A stretch of DNA of 64,000 nucleotides from Pseudarthrobacter sulfonivorans (GCF_024391045.1 NZ_JANFCZ010000023.1:1-64000); one strand, 5' to 3'; counted from the stretch's first letter, positions 10,462 to 21,186 are shown. A program made the numbers and translations. The notes: generated by a model not told the origin, from the letters alone.

Positions 10462-11574
10462 ATGACTGAGAAGTACACCGCGCTCTACGAAGAGCACAAG
10501 AAACTCGGCGCCTCCTTCACCGATTTCGGTGGCTGGCAGATGCCCCTGAAGTACAGCTCCGAGCTCGCTGAGCACCACGCAGTCCGCAACGCAGCCGGCC
10601 TGTTCGACCTCTCCCACATGGGCGAAGTCTGGGTCACCGGCCCCGCGGCCGGCGCGTTCCTGGACTACGCCCTGGTGGGCAAGCTCTCCGCCATCGCGGA
10701 CGGCAAGGCCAAGTACTCGCTGATCTGCAACGCCGACGGCGGCATCATCGATGACCTGATCGTCTACCGTTTCGGTGACGAGAAGTACCTCGTGGTCCCC
10801 AACGCGGGCAACGCACCTACCGTCGCCGCCGCCCTCGCCGAGCGCGCAGCGAACTTCGACGTGAAGGTGGAGGACGCCTCCGCGGAGACCTCCCTCATCG
10901 CCGTCCAGGGTCCCAAGGCCGAGGCCATCCTGCTGAAGCTGACGGACGAGGCCCAGCACGCGCTGGTCACCGACCTGAAGTACTACGCGTTCAACGAGCT
11001 GACCATCGCCGGCCACAACGTCATCCTGGCCCGCACCGGCTACACCGGTGAAGACGGCTTCGAACTGTTCATTCCGAACGCCGACGCCGCTGACCTGTGG
11101 GCCAAGGTTGCCGCAGCCGGCGAAGAGTTCGGCATCATCCCGTGCGGCCTCGCCTCCCGCGACTCGCTGCGCCTCGAAGCCGGCATGCCGCTCTACGGCA
11201 ACGAGCTCTCGCTCGAGCGTTCACCGTTCGACGCCGGCCTGGGCCCCGTGGTGGCGCTCAAGTCCAAGGAAGGCGACTTCGTGGGCCGCTCCGCCCTCGA
11301 AGCAGCCAAGGAAGCCGGTTCCAAGCGCAAGCTCGTGGGCCTGAAGGGCCTCGGACGCCGCGCCGGCCGTGGCGGCTACCCGGTCCTCAAGGACGGCAAC
11401 GTCGTAGGCGAAGTGACCTCCGGCCAGCCCAGCCCCACCCTCGGCTACCCGGTTGCACTGGCCTACGTCGACGTCGAGCACGCCGAACTCGGCACCGCCC
11501 TGGACGTCGACCTGCGCGGCAAGGCAGAGCCTTTCGAGGTCATCGCCCTCCCGTTCTACAAGCGCCAAAAGTAA
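10462..11574 (+). CDS. gcvT: Glycine cleavage system T-protein (aminomethyltransferase)
   Basis: A 370-residue tetrahydrofolate-dependent aminomethyltransferase. It releases ammonia from the aminomethyl-lipoyl GcvH intermediate and forms 5,10-methylene-THF. Family features are the N-terminal FGGWQMPLKYSS and LFDLSHMGEVWV blocks, ARTGYTGEDGFELF in the middle, and the C-terminal barrel with GRRAGRGGYPV and TSGQPSPTLGYPVALAY. It is 11 bp downstream of gcvP. It is followed by a 282-bp gap full of repeats before gcvH, so the stoichiometry of gcvH may be set separately. Confidence 0.97.
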   Translation: MTEKYTALYEEHKKLGASFTDFGGWQMPLKYSSELAEHHAVRNAAGLFDLSHMGEVWVTGPAAGAFLDYALVGKLSAIADGKAKYSLICNADGGIIDDLIVYRFGDEKYLVVPNAGNAPTVAAALAERAANFDVKVEDASAETSLIAVQGPKAEAILLKLTDEAQHALVTDLKYYAFNELTIAGHNVILARTGYTGEDGFELFIPNADAADLWAKVAAAGEEFGIIPCGLASRDSLRLEAGMPLYGNELSLERSPFDAGLGPVVALKSKEGDFVGRSALEAAKEAGSKRKLVGLKGLGRRAGRGGYPVLKDGNVVGEVTSGQPSPTLGYPVALAYVDVEHAELGTALDVDLRGKAEPFEVIALPFYKRQK

Positions 11575-11582
11575 GCCCTCCG

Positions 11583-11659
11583 GGGGCTGGGGCTGACATC
11601 CTCTGCATGCTGCTCGTTCCTCGCTTTGACGCATGCTGCCGGATGCCAGCCCCAGCCCC
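11583..11659 (+). repeat. Covarying hairpin element, copy A (gcvT-gcvH gap)
   Basis: GGCTGGGGCTG (11585-11595) pairs with CAGCCCCAGCC (11647-11657), extendable by two G-C pairs. The inner pairs are CATCC with GGATG and GCATG with CATGC. The loop region GCTCGTTCCTCGCTTTGACG is identical to copy B at 13553-13630, while the stems differ in a pair-preserving way. Confidence 0.8.
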
Positions 11660-11746
11660 AACTCCGGTGGGTGGGCCGAACCCCGGGCTGCCGGCCCCTC
11701 GAGCCCACCACCCCAACTCCGGTGGTTGGGCCGAACCCCAACCACC
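11656..11746 (+). repeat. Two 29-bp direct repeats with a hairpin
   Basis: CCCCAACTCCGGTGG followed by GGGCCGAACCCC occurs at 11656-11684 and 11711-11739 with one mismatch. In the second copy GGTGGTTGGG and CCCAACCACC form a perfect 10-bp stem (about 11721-11746). It lies between the covarying hairpin and the 32-bp array. Confidence 0.6.
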
Positions 11747-11751
11747 CCAGA

Positions 11752-11830
11752 ACGCTCTCTCACTTGTTGCACGTTTTGACCGGACGCTCTCTCACTTGAT
11801 GTGGTGTTTGGGCGAACGCTCTCTCACTTT
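11752..11830 (+). repeat. 32-bp-period repeat array (site 3)
   Basis: The cores ACGCTCTCTCACTT start at 11752, 11784 and 11816, exactly 32 bp apart, with similar T/G-rich inter-core segments. The array ends 13 bp before the AAGGA ribosome site of gcvH, so it occupies the gcvH leader. Confidence 0.8.
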
Positions 11831-11856
11831 CGATACCGAACTTAAGGAAACACAAC

Positions 11857-12236
11857 ATGGCCAAGGTTGCCGCTGAACTGAAGTACTCCGCCGAGCACGA
11901 GTGGATCTCCACCGACGGCGAAGGTCCGTCCGTCATTGGCGTGTCCGCTGTAGCTGCTGAGGCACTGGGCGACATTGTGTACGTGGACCTGCCCGAGGTA
12001 GGCGCCACCGTGACCGCAGGCGAAACCTGTGGCGAGATCGAGTCCACCAAGTCCGTCTCCGACCTGTACTCCCCGGTCACGGGCGAGGTCACCGAGATCA
12101 ATGACGGCGCCGTCAGCGATCCCGCAGTGATCAACTCTGACCCGTACGGTGCCGGCTGGCTCTTCAAGGTCACCGTGACCGAAGAGGGCCCGCTGCTGTC
12201 CGCACAGGAATACGCCGAGGCAAACGGCGGCGAACT

Positions 12237-12240
<4 letters not shown>
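11857..12240 (+). CDS. gcvH: Glycine cleavage system H-protein
   Basis: A 127-residue lipoyl carrier that shuttles the aminomethyl group between GcvP, GcvT and the lipoamide dehydrogenase. The lipoylation site is Lys65 in [15 protein letters not shown], and the short C-terminal helix WLFKV...YAEANGGEL fits the family. The AAGGA site lies about 9 bp upstream of the ATG. The stop overlaps the glyA start by 4 bp (GTGA), so the two genes are translationally coupled. LipA, which makes the lipoyl group, is encoded later in the same unit. Confidence 0.97.
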
Positions 12241-13544
<1,304 letters not shown>

Positions 13545-13552
13545 CCCTCTGG

Positions 13553-13630
13553 GCCGGTGGGACTGACATCCTCTGCGTGCTAGCTCGTTCCTCGCTTTGA
13601 CGCACGCTGCCGGATGCCAGTCCCGCCGGC
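13553..13630 (+). repeat. Covarying hairpin element, copy B (glyA-sdaA gap)
   Basis: GCCGGTGGGACTG (13553-13565) pairs with CAGTCCCGCCGGC (13618-13630) with one G-T wobble. The inner pairs are CATCC with GGATG and GCGTG with CACGC. Compared with copy A, both sides of the inner stem change together (GCATG/CATGC to GCGTG/CACGC), and so does the outer stem. Confidence 0.8.
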
Positions 13631-13693
13631 ACCCCGTGCGGCACCGTCTACTGCGGTGCCGCATCACGAAGAATTAGTTAGTTAGGAACCGTC

Positions 13694-15106
13694 ATGGCTG
13701 TTGGAGTCTTTGATCTTTTTTCGATCGGGATCGGACCGTCGAGCTCGCACACGGTGGGGCCCATGCGCGCCGCTGCTGTGTTTGCCGAGGAGCTCAAAAG
13801 CTCCGGGGTCCTGGACAGGGTCGCGGGGCTGCGGGTGGACCTTTACGGGTCGCTCGCTGCAACTGGCCACGGCCACGGCACCATGACGGCCATCCTGCTG
13901 GGCCTGGAGGGGTACCACCCCGAAAAGATCCTGCCGGATGAGGTGGAGGAGCGGCTCGCCGCGATCGCCGAGACCGGGATGCTGCAGCTTGCCGGCGCCG
14001 GTGAAGGCGGGGGCGTACAGCTTCCCTACGGCGTCAAGGACATGATCCTGCGCCCGCTGACCGTCCTGCCGCGCCACACCAACGGCATGACCTTCTCGGT
14101 CTCCGACGAAAACGGCGAAGAGCTTCACAAGGCCACCTTCTTCTCCGTCGGCGGCGGCTTCATTGTCCGCGAAGGCGAAGAAGACGCAGCCCTGAAGGAA
14201 CTCGACGAGTCCAAGAAGGAACTGCCGCTGCCGTTCCGCACCGCGGCGGAGCTGCTGGGCCGGTGCCAGTCCAAGGGCCTGTCCATCGGCGAGATCATGT
14301 TCGTCAACGAACGCGCCTCCCGCACCGAGGAGGAGATCCGCGAGGGCCTGCTGCACATCTACTCCGTCATGGAGGAATGCGTCAACGTCAGCCTGAAGCG
14401 CGAAGGCTTGCTGCCCGGGGGACTGAAGGTCCGCCGTCGTGCGCCTGACTGGCACGAACGCCTCCTCAAGGAGGACAAGGACCGGGACCCGAAATACTGG
14501 CAGGAATGGGTGAACCTGATCGCCCTGGCGGTCAACGAGGAGAACGCATCCGGCGGCCGCGTGGTCACCGCGCCCACCAACGGCGCGGCCGGGATCATCC
14601 CCGCGGTCCTGTATTACGCACTGCATTTCGCACCCGGGATGGACAAGGCAACGCAGGAAGACCGCGACGACGTTGTGGTCAAGTTCCTGCTCACCGCCGG
14701 TGCCATCGGGGTGCTTTACAAGGAACAGGCGTCCATTTCGGGCGCCGAGGTGGGCTGCCAGGGCGAGGTGGGCTCGGCGTCGTCGATGGCGGCGGCAGGG
14801 CTCGCGGAGGTCATGGGCGGCACACCCCAACAGGTGGAAAACGCCGCGGAAATCGCGATGGAACACAATCTGGGCCTCACGTGCGATCCGATCGGCGGGC
14901 TGGTGCAGGTTCCCTGCATCGAGCGGAACGCGATCGCCGCCGCGAAGGCCATCAACGCGGCCAAGATGGCGCTCTGGGGCGACGGTACCCACCGGGTGTC
15001 GCTGGACGAAGTGATTGTCACCATGCGGGAAACCGGCAAGGACATGAGCTCCAAATACAAGGAAACAGCCATGGGCGGCCTCGCCGTCAACGTGGTGGAA
15101 TGCTAA
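13694..15106 (+). CDS. sdaA: L-serine ammonia-lyase, iron-sulfur type
   Basis: A 470-residue single-chain L-serine dehydratase that deaminates serine to pyruvate and ammonia. The N-terminal beta domain begins [22 protein letters not shown]. The alpha domain carries the Fe-S ligands and substrate loop in [26 protein letters not shown] and [16 protein letters not shown]. It closes the route glycine to serine to pyruvate encoded by the preceding genes. It is separated from glyA by 149 bp containing the hairpin element, which might reduce or uncouple its expression. Confidence 0.96.
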   Translation: MAVGVFDLFSIGIGPSSSHTVGPMRAAAVFAEELKSSGVLDRVAGLRVDLYGSLAATGHGHGTMTAILLGLEGYHPEKILPDEVEERLAAIAETGMLQLAGAGEGGGVQLPYGVKDMILRPLTVLPRHTNGMTFSVSDENGEELHKATFFSVGGGFIVREGEEDAALKELDESKKELPLPFRTAAELLGRCQSKGLSIGEIMFVNERASRTEEEIREGLLHIYSVMEECVNVSLKREGLLPGGLKVRRRAPDWHERLLKEDKDRDPKYWQEWVNLIALAVNEENASGGRVVTAPTNGAAGIIPAVLYYALHFAPGMDKATQEDRDDVVVKFLLTAGAIGVLYKEQASISGAEVGCQGEVGSASSMAAAGLAEVMGGTPQQVENAAEIAMEHNLGLTCDPIGGLVQVPCIERNAIAAAKAINAAKMALWGDGTHRVSLDEVIVTMRETGKDMSSKYKETAMGGLAVNVVEC

Positions 15107-15119
15107 GGAAAGAGTACTG

Positions 15120-16130
15120 ATGACACTGGCACCAGAAGGCCGGAAGCTGCTGCGTGTTGAGCAGCGGAACTCGGCTGTCCCCGTGGAGCGGAAGCCGGAG
15201 TGGATCAAGGCCAAGGTCCAGATGGGTCCTGAGTACGTCCAGCTCAAGAACCTGGTCAAAAAAGAGGGCCTGCACACGGTCTGTGAAGAGGCCGGCTGCC
15301 CGAACATTTTCGAGTGCTGGGAAGACAAGGAAGCCACGTTCCTGATCGGCGGCTCCGAGTGCACCCGGCGCTGTGACTTCTGCCAGATCGATACCGGCAA
15401 ACCCTCCCCGGTGGACATGTTCGAACCCACCAAGGTGGCCCGGAGCGTGCAGGCCATGCAGCTGCGCTACGCCACCGTCACCGGCGTGGCCCGCGACGAC
15501 CTCGAGGACGAGGGCGTGTGGCTGTACGCCGAGACGGTCCGGAAGATCCACGAACTGAACCCCGGCACCGGCGTGGAGCTGCTGATCCCGGACTTCTCCG
15601 GCAAGCCCGAGAACATCGCGGCGATCTGCGATTCCAAGCCCGAGGTCTTCGCGCACAACGTCGAGACCGTGCCCCGGATTTTCAAGCGGATCCGGCCCGC
15701 GTTCCGCTACGAACGGTCCCTGGATGTGATCACGCAGGGCCGGAAGCTGGGCATGGTGACCAAGTCCAACCTGATCCTGGGCATGGGCGAGACCCGCGAG
15801 GAAATCTCCGAAGCCCTCCGCGACCTGCATGAGGCCGGCTGTGACCTGATCACCATCACCCAGTACCTGCGCCCGTCCGAGAGGCACCTGCCGGTGGACC
15901 GCTGGGTCAAGCCGCAGGAATTCGTGGACCTCCAGCACGAGGCGGACGAACTCGGGTTCCTCGGCGTCATGTCCGGCCCGCTGGTCCGTTCCTCCTACCG
16001 TGCCGGCCGGCTCTGGGCCACCGCGATGCGGAAGAAAGGCTGGGAAATCCCCGCCGAGCTCGCGCACATCGAGTCCTCAGGCAGCACCCGCCAGGAAGCC
16101 AGCTCACTGCTGGCAGCCCACGCGAGCTGA
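15120..16130 (+). CDS. lipA: Lipoyl synthase
   Basis: A 336-residue radical-SAM enzyme that inserts two sulfurs into protein-bound octanoyl groups. Both iron-sulfur sites are visible: the auxiliary cluster CX4CX5C (Cys55, Cys60, Cys66) and the radical-SAM CX3CX2C (Cys81, Cys85, Cys88 in CTRRCDFC). The length is slightly above the usual 290-330. It lies 13 bp after sdaA with an AGGAAAGAG ribosome site. Its place in the glycine unit makes sense because GcvH needs lipoylation; lipB is not in the window. Confidence 0.95.
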   Translation: MTLAPEGRKLLRVEQRNSAVPVERKPEWIKAKVQMGPEYVQLKNLVKKEGLHTVCEEAGCPNIFECWEDKEATFLIGGSECTRRCDFCQIDTGKPSPVDMFEPTKVARSVQAMQLRYATVTGVARDDLEDEGVWLYAETVRKIHELNPGTGVELLIPDFSGKPENIAAICDSKPEVFAHNVETVPRIFKRIRPAFRYERSLDVITQGRKLGMVTKSNLILGMGETREEISEALRDLHEAGCDLITITQYLRPSERHLPVDRWVKPQEFVDLQHEADELGFLGVMSGPLVRSSYRAGRLWATAMRKKGWEIPAELAHIESSGSTRQEASSLLAAHAS

Positions 16131-16164
16131 GCCCGGGAACCTCCGGAAATCTAGATAAGGACCA

Positions 16165-16998
16165 ATGATGTTCCCTACCAGAATCGAGATCATCCCCTCC
16201 CCGGGGATCGTGGACCAGGTCCAGAATTTGGTTCCGCTGACCACCGCGCTCACCGTGACGTGCCTGCCGCACCACGGGATCGAACGGACCATGCGGGTGT
16301 CGGTGGAGCTGAGCATGCTTGGCTATACCGTCATCCCGCACCTGGCCGCGCGCAGCATGCCGAGCCGGGCCCAGCTGACCGATACCCTGCGCGACTGCGA
16401 CGTCGCCGGCATCGGTGAAGTGTTTGTGATCGGCGGCGACCGGAAGAACCCGGCCGGCCCGTACGAGTCGGCCCTGCCGCTGCTCGAAGACATCGCCCAG
16501 TACACCGGGGGCCGCATGCGCGCAGGCGTGGCGGGCTACCCGGAAGGCCACCCGTCGGTGGCCGCCCTTGACCTGGTGGACGAGCTCATGGCCAAGCAGC
16601 ACCTGGCCACCAGCATCGTTACCCAGATGTGTTTCTCCGCCCCGAAAATCCTCGACTTCGCGGCGCTCCTGCGCCGTGAGGGCGTTGACCTGCCCGTCTG
16701 GGCGGGCGTGGCGGGGTCCGTCCCGCGGACCAAGCTGGTCAACCTGGCCACGCAGATCGGCGTCGGAAGTTCCCTGAAATTCCTCAGCCGCAAAGGCCCG
16801 CTGGCGCGCAAGCTGCTCAGCGGGGACCGTTACTCACCCAAGTCCCTGGTGGCCGCGCTCGAAAGTCAGCCCGGCCTCGCAGGGATCCATCTTTACAGCT
16901 TCAACAACCTCGATGCGGTCCCCGATGAAGTGGGTCCCGCGTCTTCCCCAACGGCACTCCAGCCAGCACTTATTCGAGGAGCAGCACGTGAGTACTAA
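16165..16998 (+). CDS. metF: Methylenetetrahydrofolate reductase family protein
   Basis: A 277-residue MetF-fold (TIM-barrel) protein expected to reduce 5,10-methylene-THF to 5-methyl-THF. Supporting blocks are TVTCLPHHGIERTMR, the IGEVFVIGGDRKNPAGPY segment, RAGVAGYPEGHP and VTQMCFSAPKI, which match the folate and flavin site layout of the family. It is shorter than typical MetF and somewhat divergent, so a catabolic paralogue of the methionine-pathway enzyme is possible. Two adjacent ATG codons (16165, 16168) follow an AAGG site. The 3' end overlaps cycA by 11 bp. Confidence 0.82.
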   Translation: MMFPTRIEIIPSPGIVDQVQNLVPLTTALTVTCLPHHGIERTMRVSVELSMLGYTVIPHLAARSMPSRAQLTDTLRDCDVAGIGEVFVIGGDRKNPAGPYESALPLLEDIAQYTGGRMRAGVAGYPEGHPSVAALDLVDELMAKQHLATSIVTQMCFSAPKILDFAALLRREGVDLPVWAGVAGSVPRTKLVNLATQIGVGSSLKFLSRKGPLARKLLSGDRYSPKSLVAALESQPGLAGIHLYSFNNLDAVPDEVGPASSPTALQPALIRGAAREY

Positions 16999-18487
16999 AA
17001 CCGTCAACACCCCGGGCACGCCGCCCCACCTGGAGCGGCAGCTCAGCAACAGGCACATCCAGCTGATCGCCATTGGCGGCGCCATCGGCACCGGCCTGTT
17101 CATGGGTTCCGGCAAGACCATTTCCGCGGCCGGCCCGTCCGTCATCTTCGTGTACATGATCATCGGCTTCATGCTGTTCTTCGTGATGCGGGCCATGGGC
17201 GAACTGCTGCTCTCCAACCTGAACTACAAGTCCTTCAGCGACTTCGCCGCGGACCTGCTGGGACCGTGGGCGGGCTTCTTCACCGGCTGGACCTACTGGT
17301 TCTGCTGGGTGATCACCGGCATTGCGGACGTCATCGCCATCGCCGGGTACTCCCAGGAACTCTGGCCGGGCATTCAGCTGTGGATTCCGGGCATTGCCAC
17401 CGTCATCATCCTCCTGGTCCTCAACCTCGCCACCGTGAAGGCGTTCGGTGAGACCGAGTTCTGGTTCGCGCTGATCAAGATCATCGCCATCGCCGCGCTC
17501 ATCATCGTGGGCCTGTTCATGATCTTCAGCGGTTTCCAGTCCGACGCCGGCCCTGCCACCTTCTCCAACCTGTGGAGCCACGGCGGCATGTTCCCGAACG
17601 AATTCATGGGCTTTGTTGCCGGCTTCCAGATCGCCGTGTTCGCGTTCGTGGGCATTGAACTGGTGGGCACCACCGCCGCCGAGGCCAAGGATCCCGAGAA
17701 GAACCTGCCGAAGGCCATCAACTCCATCCCCATCCGCGTCCTGCTCTTCTACGTGGGCGCCCTCATCATCCTCATGTCGGTCACCCCGTGGACCCAGTTC
17801 CAGGCCGGCCACAGCCCGTTCATCGCCATGTTCTCCCTGGCCGGCCTCGGCGCCGCGGCCACCATCGTGAACCTCGTGGTGCTCAGCTCGGCCATGTCCT
17901 CGGCCAACTCCGGCATCTACTCCACCTCCCGCATGGTCTACGGCCTGGCCCAGGAGGGCGATGCACCCAACGTGTTCAGCCGCCTGTCCCGCCGCAAGGT
18001 CCCGCAGAACGCCCTGTTCCTCTCCTGCGTCCTGCTGCTCTCCGGCGTCATCCTGATGTACGCCGGCTCGGACATTGCCAAGGCGTTCGACATGGTGACC
18101 ACCGTGTCCGCCGTCTGCTTCGTCTTTGTCTGGTCCATCATCCTGGCCAGCTACCTGAAGTTCCGTTCACGCCGTCCGCACCTGCACGAGGCCTCCAAGT
18201 ACAAGATGCCCGGCGGCATCCCCATGGTCTGGGTGGTCTTCGCGTTCTTCGCCTTCGTGCTGTGGGCTCTGACCACGCAGCCGGACACGTTCGTGGCACT
18301 GCTGGTGACGCCGATCTGGTTCGTCATCCTCGGCGTCGCCTGGTTCGTCCTGCGCAAGCGGCCCACCCACCTGGCCCGCTACGCCCAGTTCCAGAAGGAC
18401 CTCGACAACGAGAAGGTCATTGCGGAGGAGAAGGCCAGCGCCGAGGCGAAGGCCAGCGCCCACGCGAAAGCACACCAGGAGCACTAA
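16988..18487 (+). CDS. cycA: APC-family amino acid permease (D-serine/D-alanine/glycine transporter-like)
   Basis: A 499-residue inner-membrane proton-coupled permease with 12 predicted helices. The first helix carries the family motif IGGAIGTGLFMGSGKTI, preceded by ERQLSNRHIQLIA, as in CycA/AroP-type permeases. GFVAGFQIAVFAFVGIELVGTTAAEAKDPE is also typical. The C-terminus is a charged Ala/Lys tail. The GTG at 16988 has a GAGGAG site and lies inside the end of metF. Given its operon, it probably imports glycine and D/L-alanine or serine, supplying substrate for GcvP. The gene symbol rests on context. Confidence 0.85.
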   Translation: MSTKTVNTPGTPPHLERQLSNRHIQLIAIGGAIGTGLFMGSGKTISAAGPSVIFVYMIIGFMLFFVMRAMGELLLSNLNYKSFSDFAADLLGPWAGFFTGWTYWFCWVITGIADVIAIAGYSQELWPGIQLWIPGIATVIILLVLNLATVKAFGETEFWFALIKIIAIAALIIVGLFMIFSGFQSDAGPATFSNLWSHGGMFPNEFMGFVAGFQIAVFAFVGIELVGTTAAEAKDPEKNLPKAINSIPIRVLLFYVGALIILMSVTPWTQFQAGHSPFIAMFSLAGLGAAATIVNLVVLSSAMSSANSGIYSTSRMVYGLAQEGDAPNVFSRLSRRKVPQNALFLSCVLLLSGVILMYAGSDIAKAFDMVTTVSAVCFVFVWSIILASYLKFRSRRPHLHEASKYKMPGGIPMVWVVFAFFAFVLWALTTQPDTFVALLVTPIWFVILGVAWFVLRKRPTHLARYAQFQKDLDNEKVIAEEKASAEAKASAHAKAHQEH

Positions 18488-19342
18488 GTGGAAACCGAAC
18501 ACGTCCTTACCGTCAACTGCGCCGAGTCCCCGGGCATCGTCCACGCGGTCACCGGGTTCCTGCTGGACCACGACTGCGACATCATCGACACCAAGCACTT
18601 CGGTGACCGGCAGGCGCAGCAGTTCTTCATGCGGGTGCACTTCGCCGCCGGGAAGAAGGCCTTCAGCACCGAGGAACTGCGCCGGGACTTCGAGCCGCTG
18701 GCCGCCGAGTGGTCCATGAACTGGCAGCTGGAGCCGAACGGCCGCAAACGCCGGGTACTGATCATGGTGTCCAAGTTTGGGCACTGCCTCAACGACCTGC
18801 TGTTCCGGGCTCGCACCGGGGACCTGCCGGTGGAAATCGTGGCCGTGGTGTCCAACCACCTGGACCACGAAGACCTGGTCAAGTGGCACAACATCCCGTT
18901 CTTCCACCTGCCGGTCACCAAGGAGACCAAGCCGGCGCAGGAGGCGCGGCTGCTGGAACTGGTGGACGAGTTTGATGTGGAGCTGGTGGTCCTGGCACGG
19001 TACATGCAGGTCCTCAGCGACGAACTGTCGGCGAAGCTGACGGGCAAAACCATCAACATCCACCACTCGTTCCTGCCGTCCTTCAAGGGTGCCAAGCCGT
19101 ACCACCAGGCCTACGACCGCGGCGTGAAAACCGTCGGCGCCACGGCGCACTACGTCAACGCCGAGCTCGATGAGGGACCAATCATCGCCCAGCAGGTCAT
19201 CGAGGTGGACCACACGCACACGGCCGAGGACCTGGTCCGCGTGGGCCGCGACGCCGAGTGCAAGGCCCTCAGCAACGCGGTGCGGTGGCACTGTGAGGGC
19301 CGGATCATGCTCGACGGCGGGCGGACAGTCATTCTGCGCTGA
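18488..19342 (+). CDS. purU: Formyltetrahydrofolate deformylase
   Basis: A 284-residue enzyme that hydrolyses 10-formyl-THF to formate and THF. The N-terminal ACT domain (about 1-85, starting VLTVNCAESPGIVHAV) senses amino acids; in known PurU proteins glycine and methionine are effectors. The formyltransferase fold follows, with the catalytic NIHHSFLPSFKGAKPYHQAYDRG and GATAHYV...EGPII segments. The GTG start directly follows the cycA TAA with no gap. In this unit PurU would recycle THF when glycine cleavage loads the folate pool with one-carbon units. Confidence 0.95.
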   Translation: METEHVLTVNCAESPGIVHAVTGFLLDHDCDIIDTKHFGDRQAQQFFMRVHFAAGKKAFSTEELRRDFEPLAAEWSMNWQLEPNGRKRRVLIMVSKFGHCLNDLLFRARTGDLPVEIVAVVSNHLDHEDLVKWHNIPFFHLPVTKETKPAQEARLLELVDEFDVELVVLARYMQVLSDELSAKLTGKTINIHHSFLPSFKGAKPYHQAYDRGVKTVGATAHYVNAELDEGPIIAQQVIEVDHTHTAEDLVRVGRDAECKALSNAVRWHCEGRIMLDGGRTVILR

Positions 19343-19350
19343 CCGTCCCT

Positions 19351-19451
19351 GCGCGTCCCCGCCCAACTGGGTCGCAGCAGATGTCGTTTTGAGGCCTCAG
19401 AACGACATCTGCTGCGACCTACTTTTTGGGGGATGCGGGGCGGGGACGCGC
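19351..19451. terminator. Nested double palindrome between convergent genes
   Basis: The inner palindrome 19370-19419 has 25-bp arms with no loop and one mismatch (GGTCGCAGCAGATGTCG...). The outer arms GCGCGTCCCCGCCC (19351-19364) and GGGCGGGGACGCGC (19438-19451) are a perfect 14-bp inverted repeat around it. An ACTTTTT tract follows the inner stem. It lies between convergent purU and the GAF-ANTAR gene, so it could serve as a bidirectional terminator. Its length and perfection also suit a dispersed palindromic element. Confidence 0.65.
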
Positions 19452-19458
19452 ACCGGCG

Positions 19459-20208
19459 TCAGGCGCGGGCTGTGAAGTGGCTGGCGGGGATCCCGCCGGG
19501 CAGGACCTGCAGGAGGCCCTCGGCCACTTCGCGGATGGTGAGGTTCCGCTGCTTGGATTCCTGCAGCAGCAGCCGGTGAGCCGACTCGTAGGAGCAGTTG
19601 TTCTGCCCCATGAGCACTCCGCAGGCGGTGTTGATCGCGGTGCTGCTGGCCAGGGCGGCGCGGTGCTCCGCGGACAGGGCAAGGTCGGCGCGGTGCTTCA
19701 GTGCCAGCCGCAGGCTCTTGGCCGCGATGCCGGAAAAGACCAGGACCTTGGTGGCGACACCCGGCGCGAACGTGTTCGCCGTCCTGGAGTAGAGGGTCAG
19801 GGCGGCGCTGTGGCCGCCTTCCAGCGGCAGGGGGATTGCGACGGCGGACCGGTAACCGGCCGCCGTGAGGCTCGCGCAGTACTCGGGCCAGCGTGGGTCC
19901 GGGGCGCGGTCGTTGAGGATGATGGACAGCCGGCCGCGGAGGGCGCGCGCCGTGGGTCCCGCACCGGTGCGCTGATCCCAGCGGGAAAGGTCGACGGCGG
20001 CGCCTTCAGTACTTGTGCCGAGGCGCGGCGTCCCGTCCGGCCTCACCAGAGTCACGGTGCTTTCCACCGGCCAGCGGGACAGATCGCTGAGTGATGTCGC
20101 AACGAGCTGTGCCAGGGAGCCCGCCAGGGCGGCCTCCGAATGGCCGTGGATATCAAGCAGGGCTCCCGCGCCGGAACCACGCCAGGTCAAGTGCTGTTCA
20201 ATTAGCAT
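19459..20208 (-). CDS. GAF-ANTAR domain regulator
   Basis: A cytoplasmic regulator of about 249 residues. A GAF-like domain (about 20-170, including DPRWPEYCASLTAAGYRSAVAIPL) is followed by an ANTAR domain (about 180-240) with the helix STAINTACGVLMGQNNCSYESAHRLLLQESKQRNLTIREVAEG shortened by one residue class relative to canonical ANTARs. It probably binds RNA hairpins and promotes antitermination in response to a GAF ligand. The start at 20208 has a G-rich upstream site; in-frame ATG codons at 20235-20238 are alternatives. Its target is unknown. Confidence 0.82.
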   Translation of the reverse strand: MLIEQHLTWRGSGAGALLDIHGHSEAALAGSLAQLVATSLSDLSRWPVESTVTLVRPDGTPRLGTSTEGAAVDLSRWDQRTGAGPTARALRGRLSIILNDRAPDPRWPEYCASLTAAGYRSAVAIPLPLEGGHSAALTLYSRTANTFAPGVATKVLVFSGIAAKSLRLALKHRADLALSAEHRAALASSTAINTACGVLMGQNNCSYESAHRLLLQESKQRNLTIREVAEGLLQVLPGGIPASHFTARA

Positions 20209-20372
20209 GCCCAAACCCCCAGAGTCGGTATGCATCATGGTAGGGAGACAGCGCGGCGAGGACAAGAGCAGCCGGTACTCGGTTTCCGACTCAGCTGGTG
20301 TGCCAGCGGACATACAGGGGCGCCGCAGGCCGAACCGGAAAGGTCCAGACTGCGGCGCCAGCGCGTAGAAGC

Positions 20373-21152
20373 TTAGAGTGTGCTGAGTTCCGGCCTGTCG
20401 AGCAGTTCGATCCGGACGCCGTCCGGATCGGCCAAGTAGGCGTTGCGGCCGAGGCCGGACTTTGACGCAGCGGACGCAACAACAGGCTGCACGCCGCGGT
20501 CAGCCAGTACGGCAAGGGTTTCGTCCACGTTGTCCACCCGCAGGGCGAAGTGGGGGAAGCGCTCGGAGCCCTCCTCGGCAACCCGGAGGCCCAGGACGTC
20601 GTAACCAATGTTGTAGAAAGACCGGGTGGGAGTGCCCCCGCCGGTGGGGATGTTCACAACATGCGCCATGCCCATCGTCTTGGCGAAGAACTCCGAGGCC
20701 TCGTCGAGGTCGTCCACACCGTAGGCGTAGTGGTCGAAGCCCTTGATGATGCCGTCGCCCGAGTCGGCGATGCGGAAGTCAACGTCGCGTTCCAGGAGTT
20801 CGATGCGCGCGCCGTCCGGACGGCGCAGGAAGGCCAGGGTGCCTTTGCCCGTGCCGGCCTTCTTGGGGGCTTCGTCCCCGGTGCAGCCGGCGTCGATCAG
20901 ACGCTGGTAGTCACCTTCCAAATCGTCAGTCATAAACGCCAGGTGGTCGATGCCGTATTTCCAGCCGGCCGGGGCGTTGGGGTTGAAGACGAGTTCAATC
21001 ATGCCGCCGGCCAGCTGCAGGTACACAACCTGGACCTGGGGGCCTTCGATGGTGTGATGGAAGACCTTCTTGGCGTCCAGCTTGGCGTAGAAGTCGAGGG
21101 TCTTGTCAATGTCCTCGACGAAAATGCCAAAGTGGTTGAGTTCGTAAATCAT
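20373..21152 (-). CDS. Two-domain VOC family dioxygenase-like protein
   Basis: A 259-residue protein made of two vicinal-oxygen-chelate (glyoxalase/dioxygenase) domains, residues about 1-125 and 135-259. Metal ligands can be placed in the first (NHFGIF, IDHLAF, ARIELLE) and second halves (FDHYAYG, FPHFAL, VRIELLD). It resembles 4-hydroxyphenylpyruvate or extradiol dioxygenase relatives, but the substrate is not readable. It lies 34 bp downstream of the Gfo/Idh/MocA gene on the same strand, so they probably form an operon in the same catabolic cluster. Confidence 0.78.
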   Translation of the reverse strand: MIYELNHFGIFVEDIDKTLDFYAKLDAKKVFHHTIEGPQVQVVYLQLAGGMIELVFNPNAPAGWKYGIDHLAFMTDDLEGDYQRLIDAGCTGDEAPKKAGTGKGTLAFLRRPDGARIELLERDVDFRIADSGDGIIKGFDHYAYGVDDLDEASEFFAKTMGMAHVVNIPTGGGTPTRSFYNIGYDVLGLRVAEEGSERFPHFALRVDNVDETLAVLADRGVQPVVASAASKSGLGRNAYLADPDGVRIELLDRPELSTL

Positions 21153-21186
21153 GGTTCTGCTCCTTGGTGGTGGTGGAAACTGTGGT

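Noticed and set aside
11752..11830. CRISPR array
   Set aside because: The period is 32 bp with no unique spacer, the array has only three units, and there are no cas genes.
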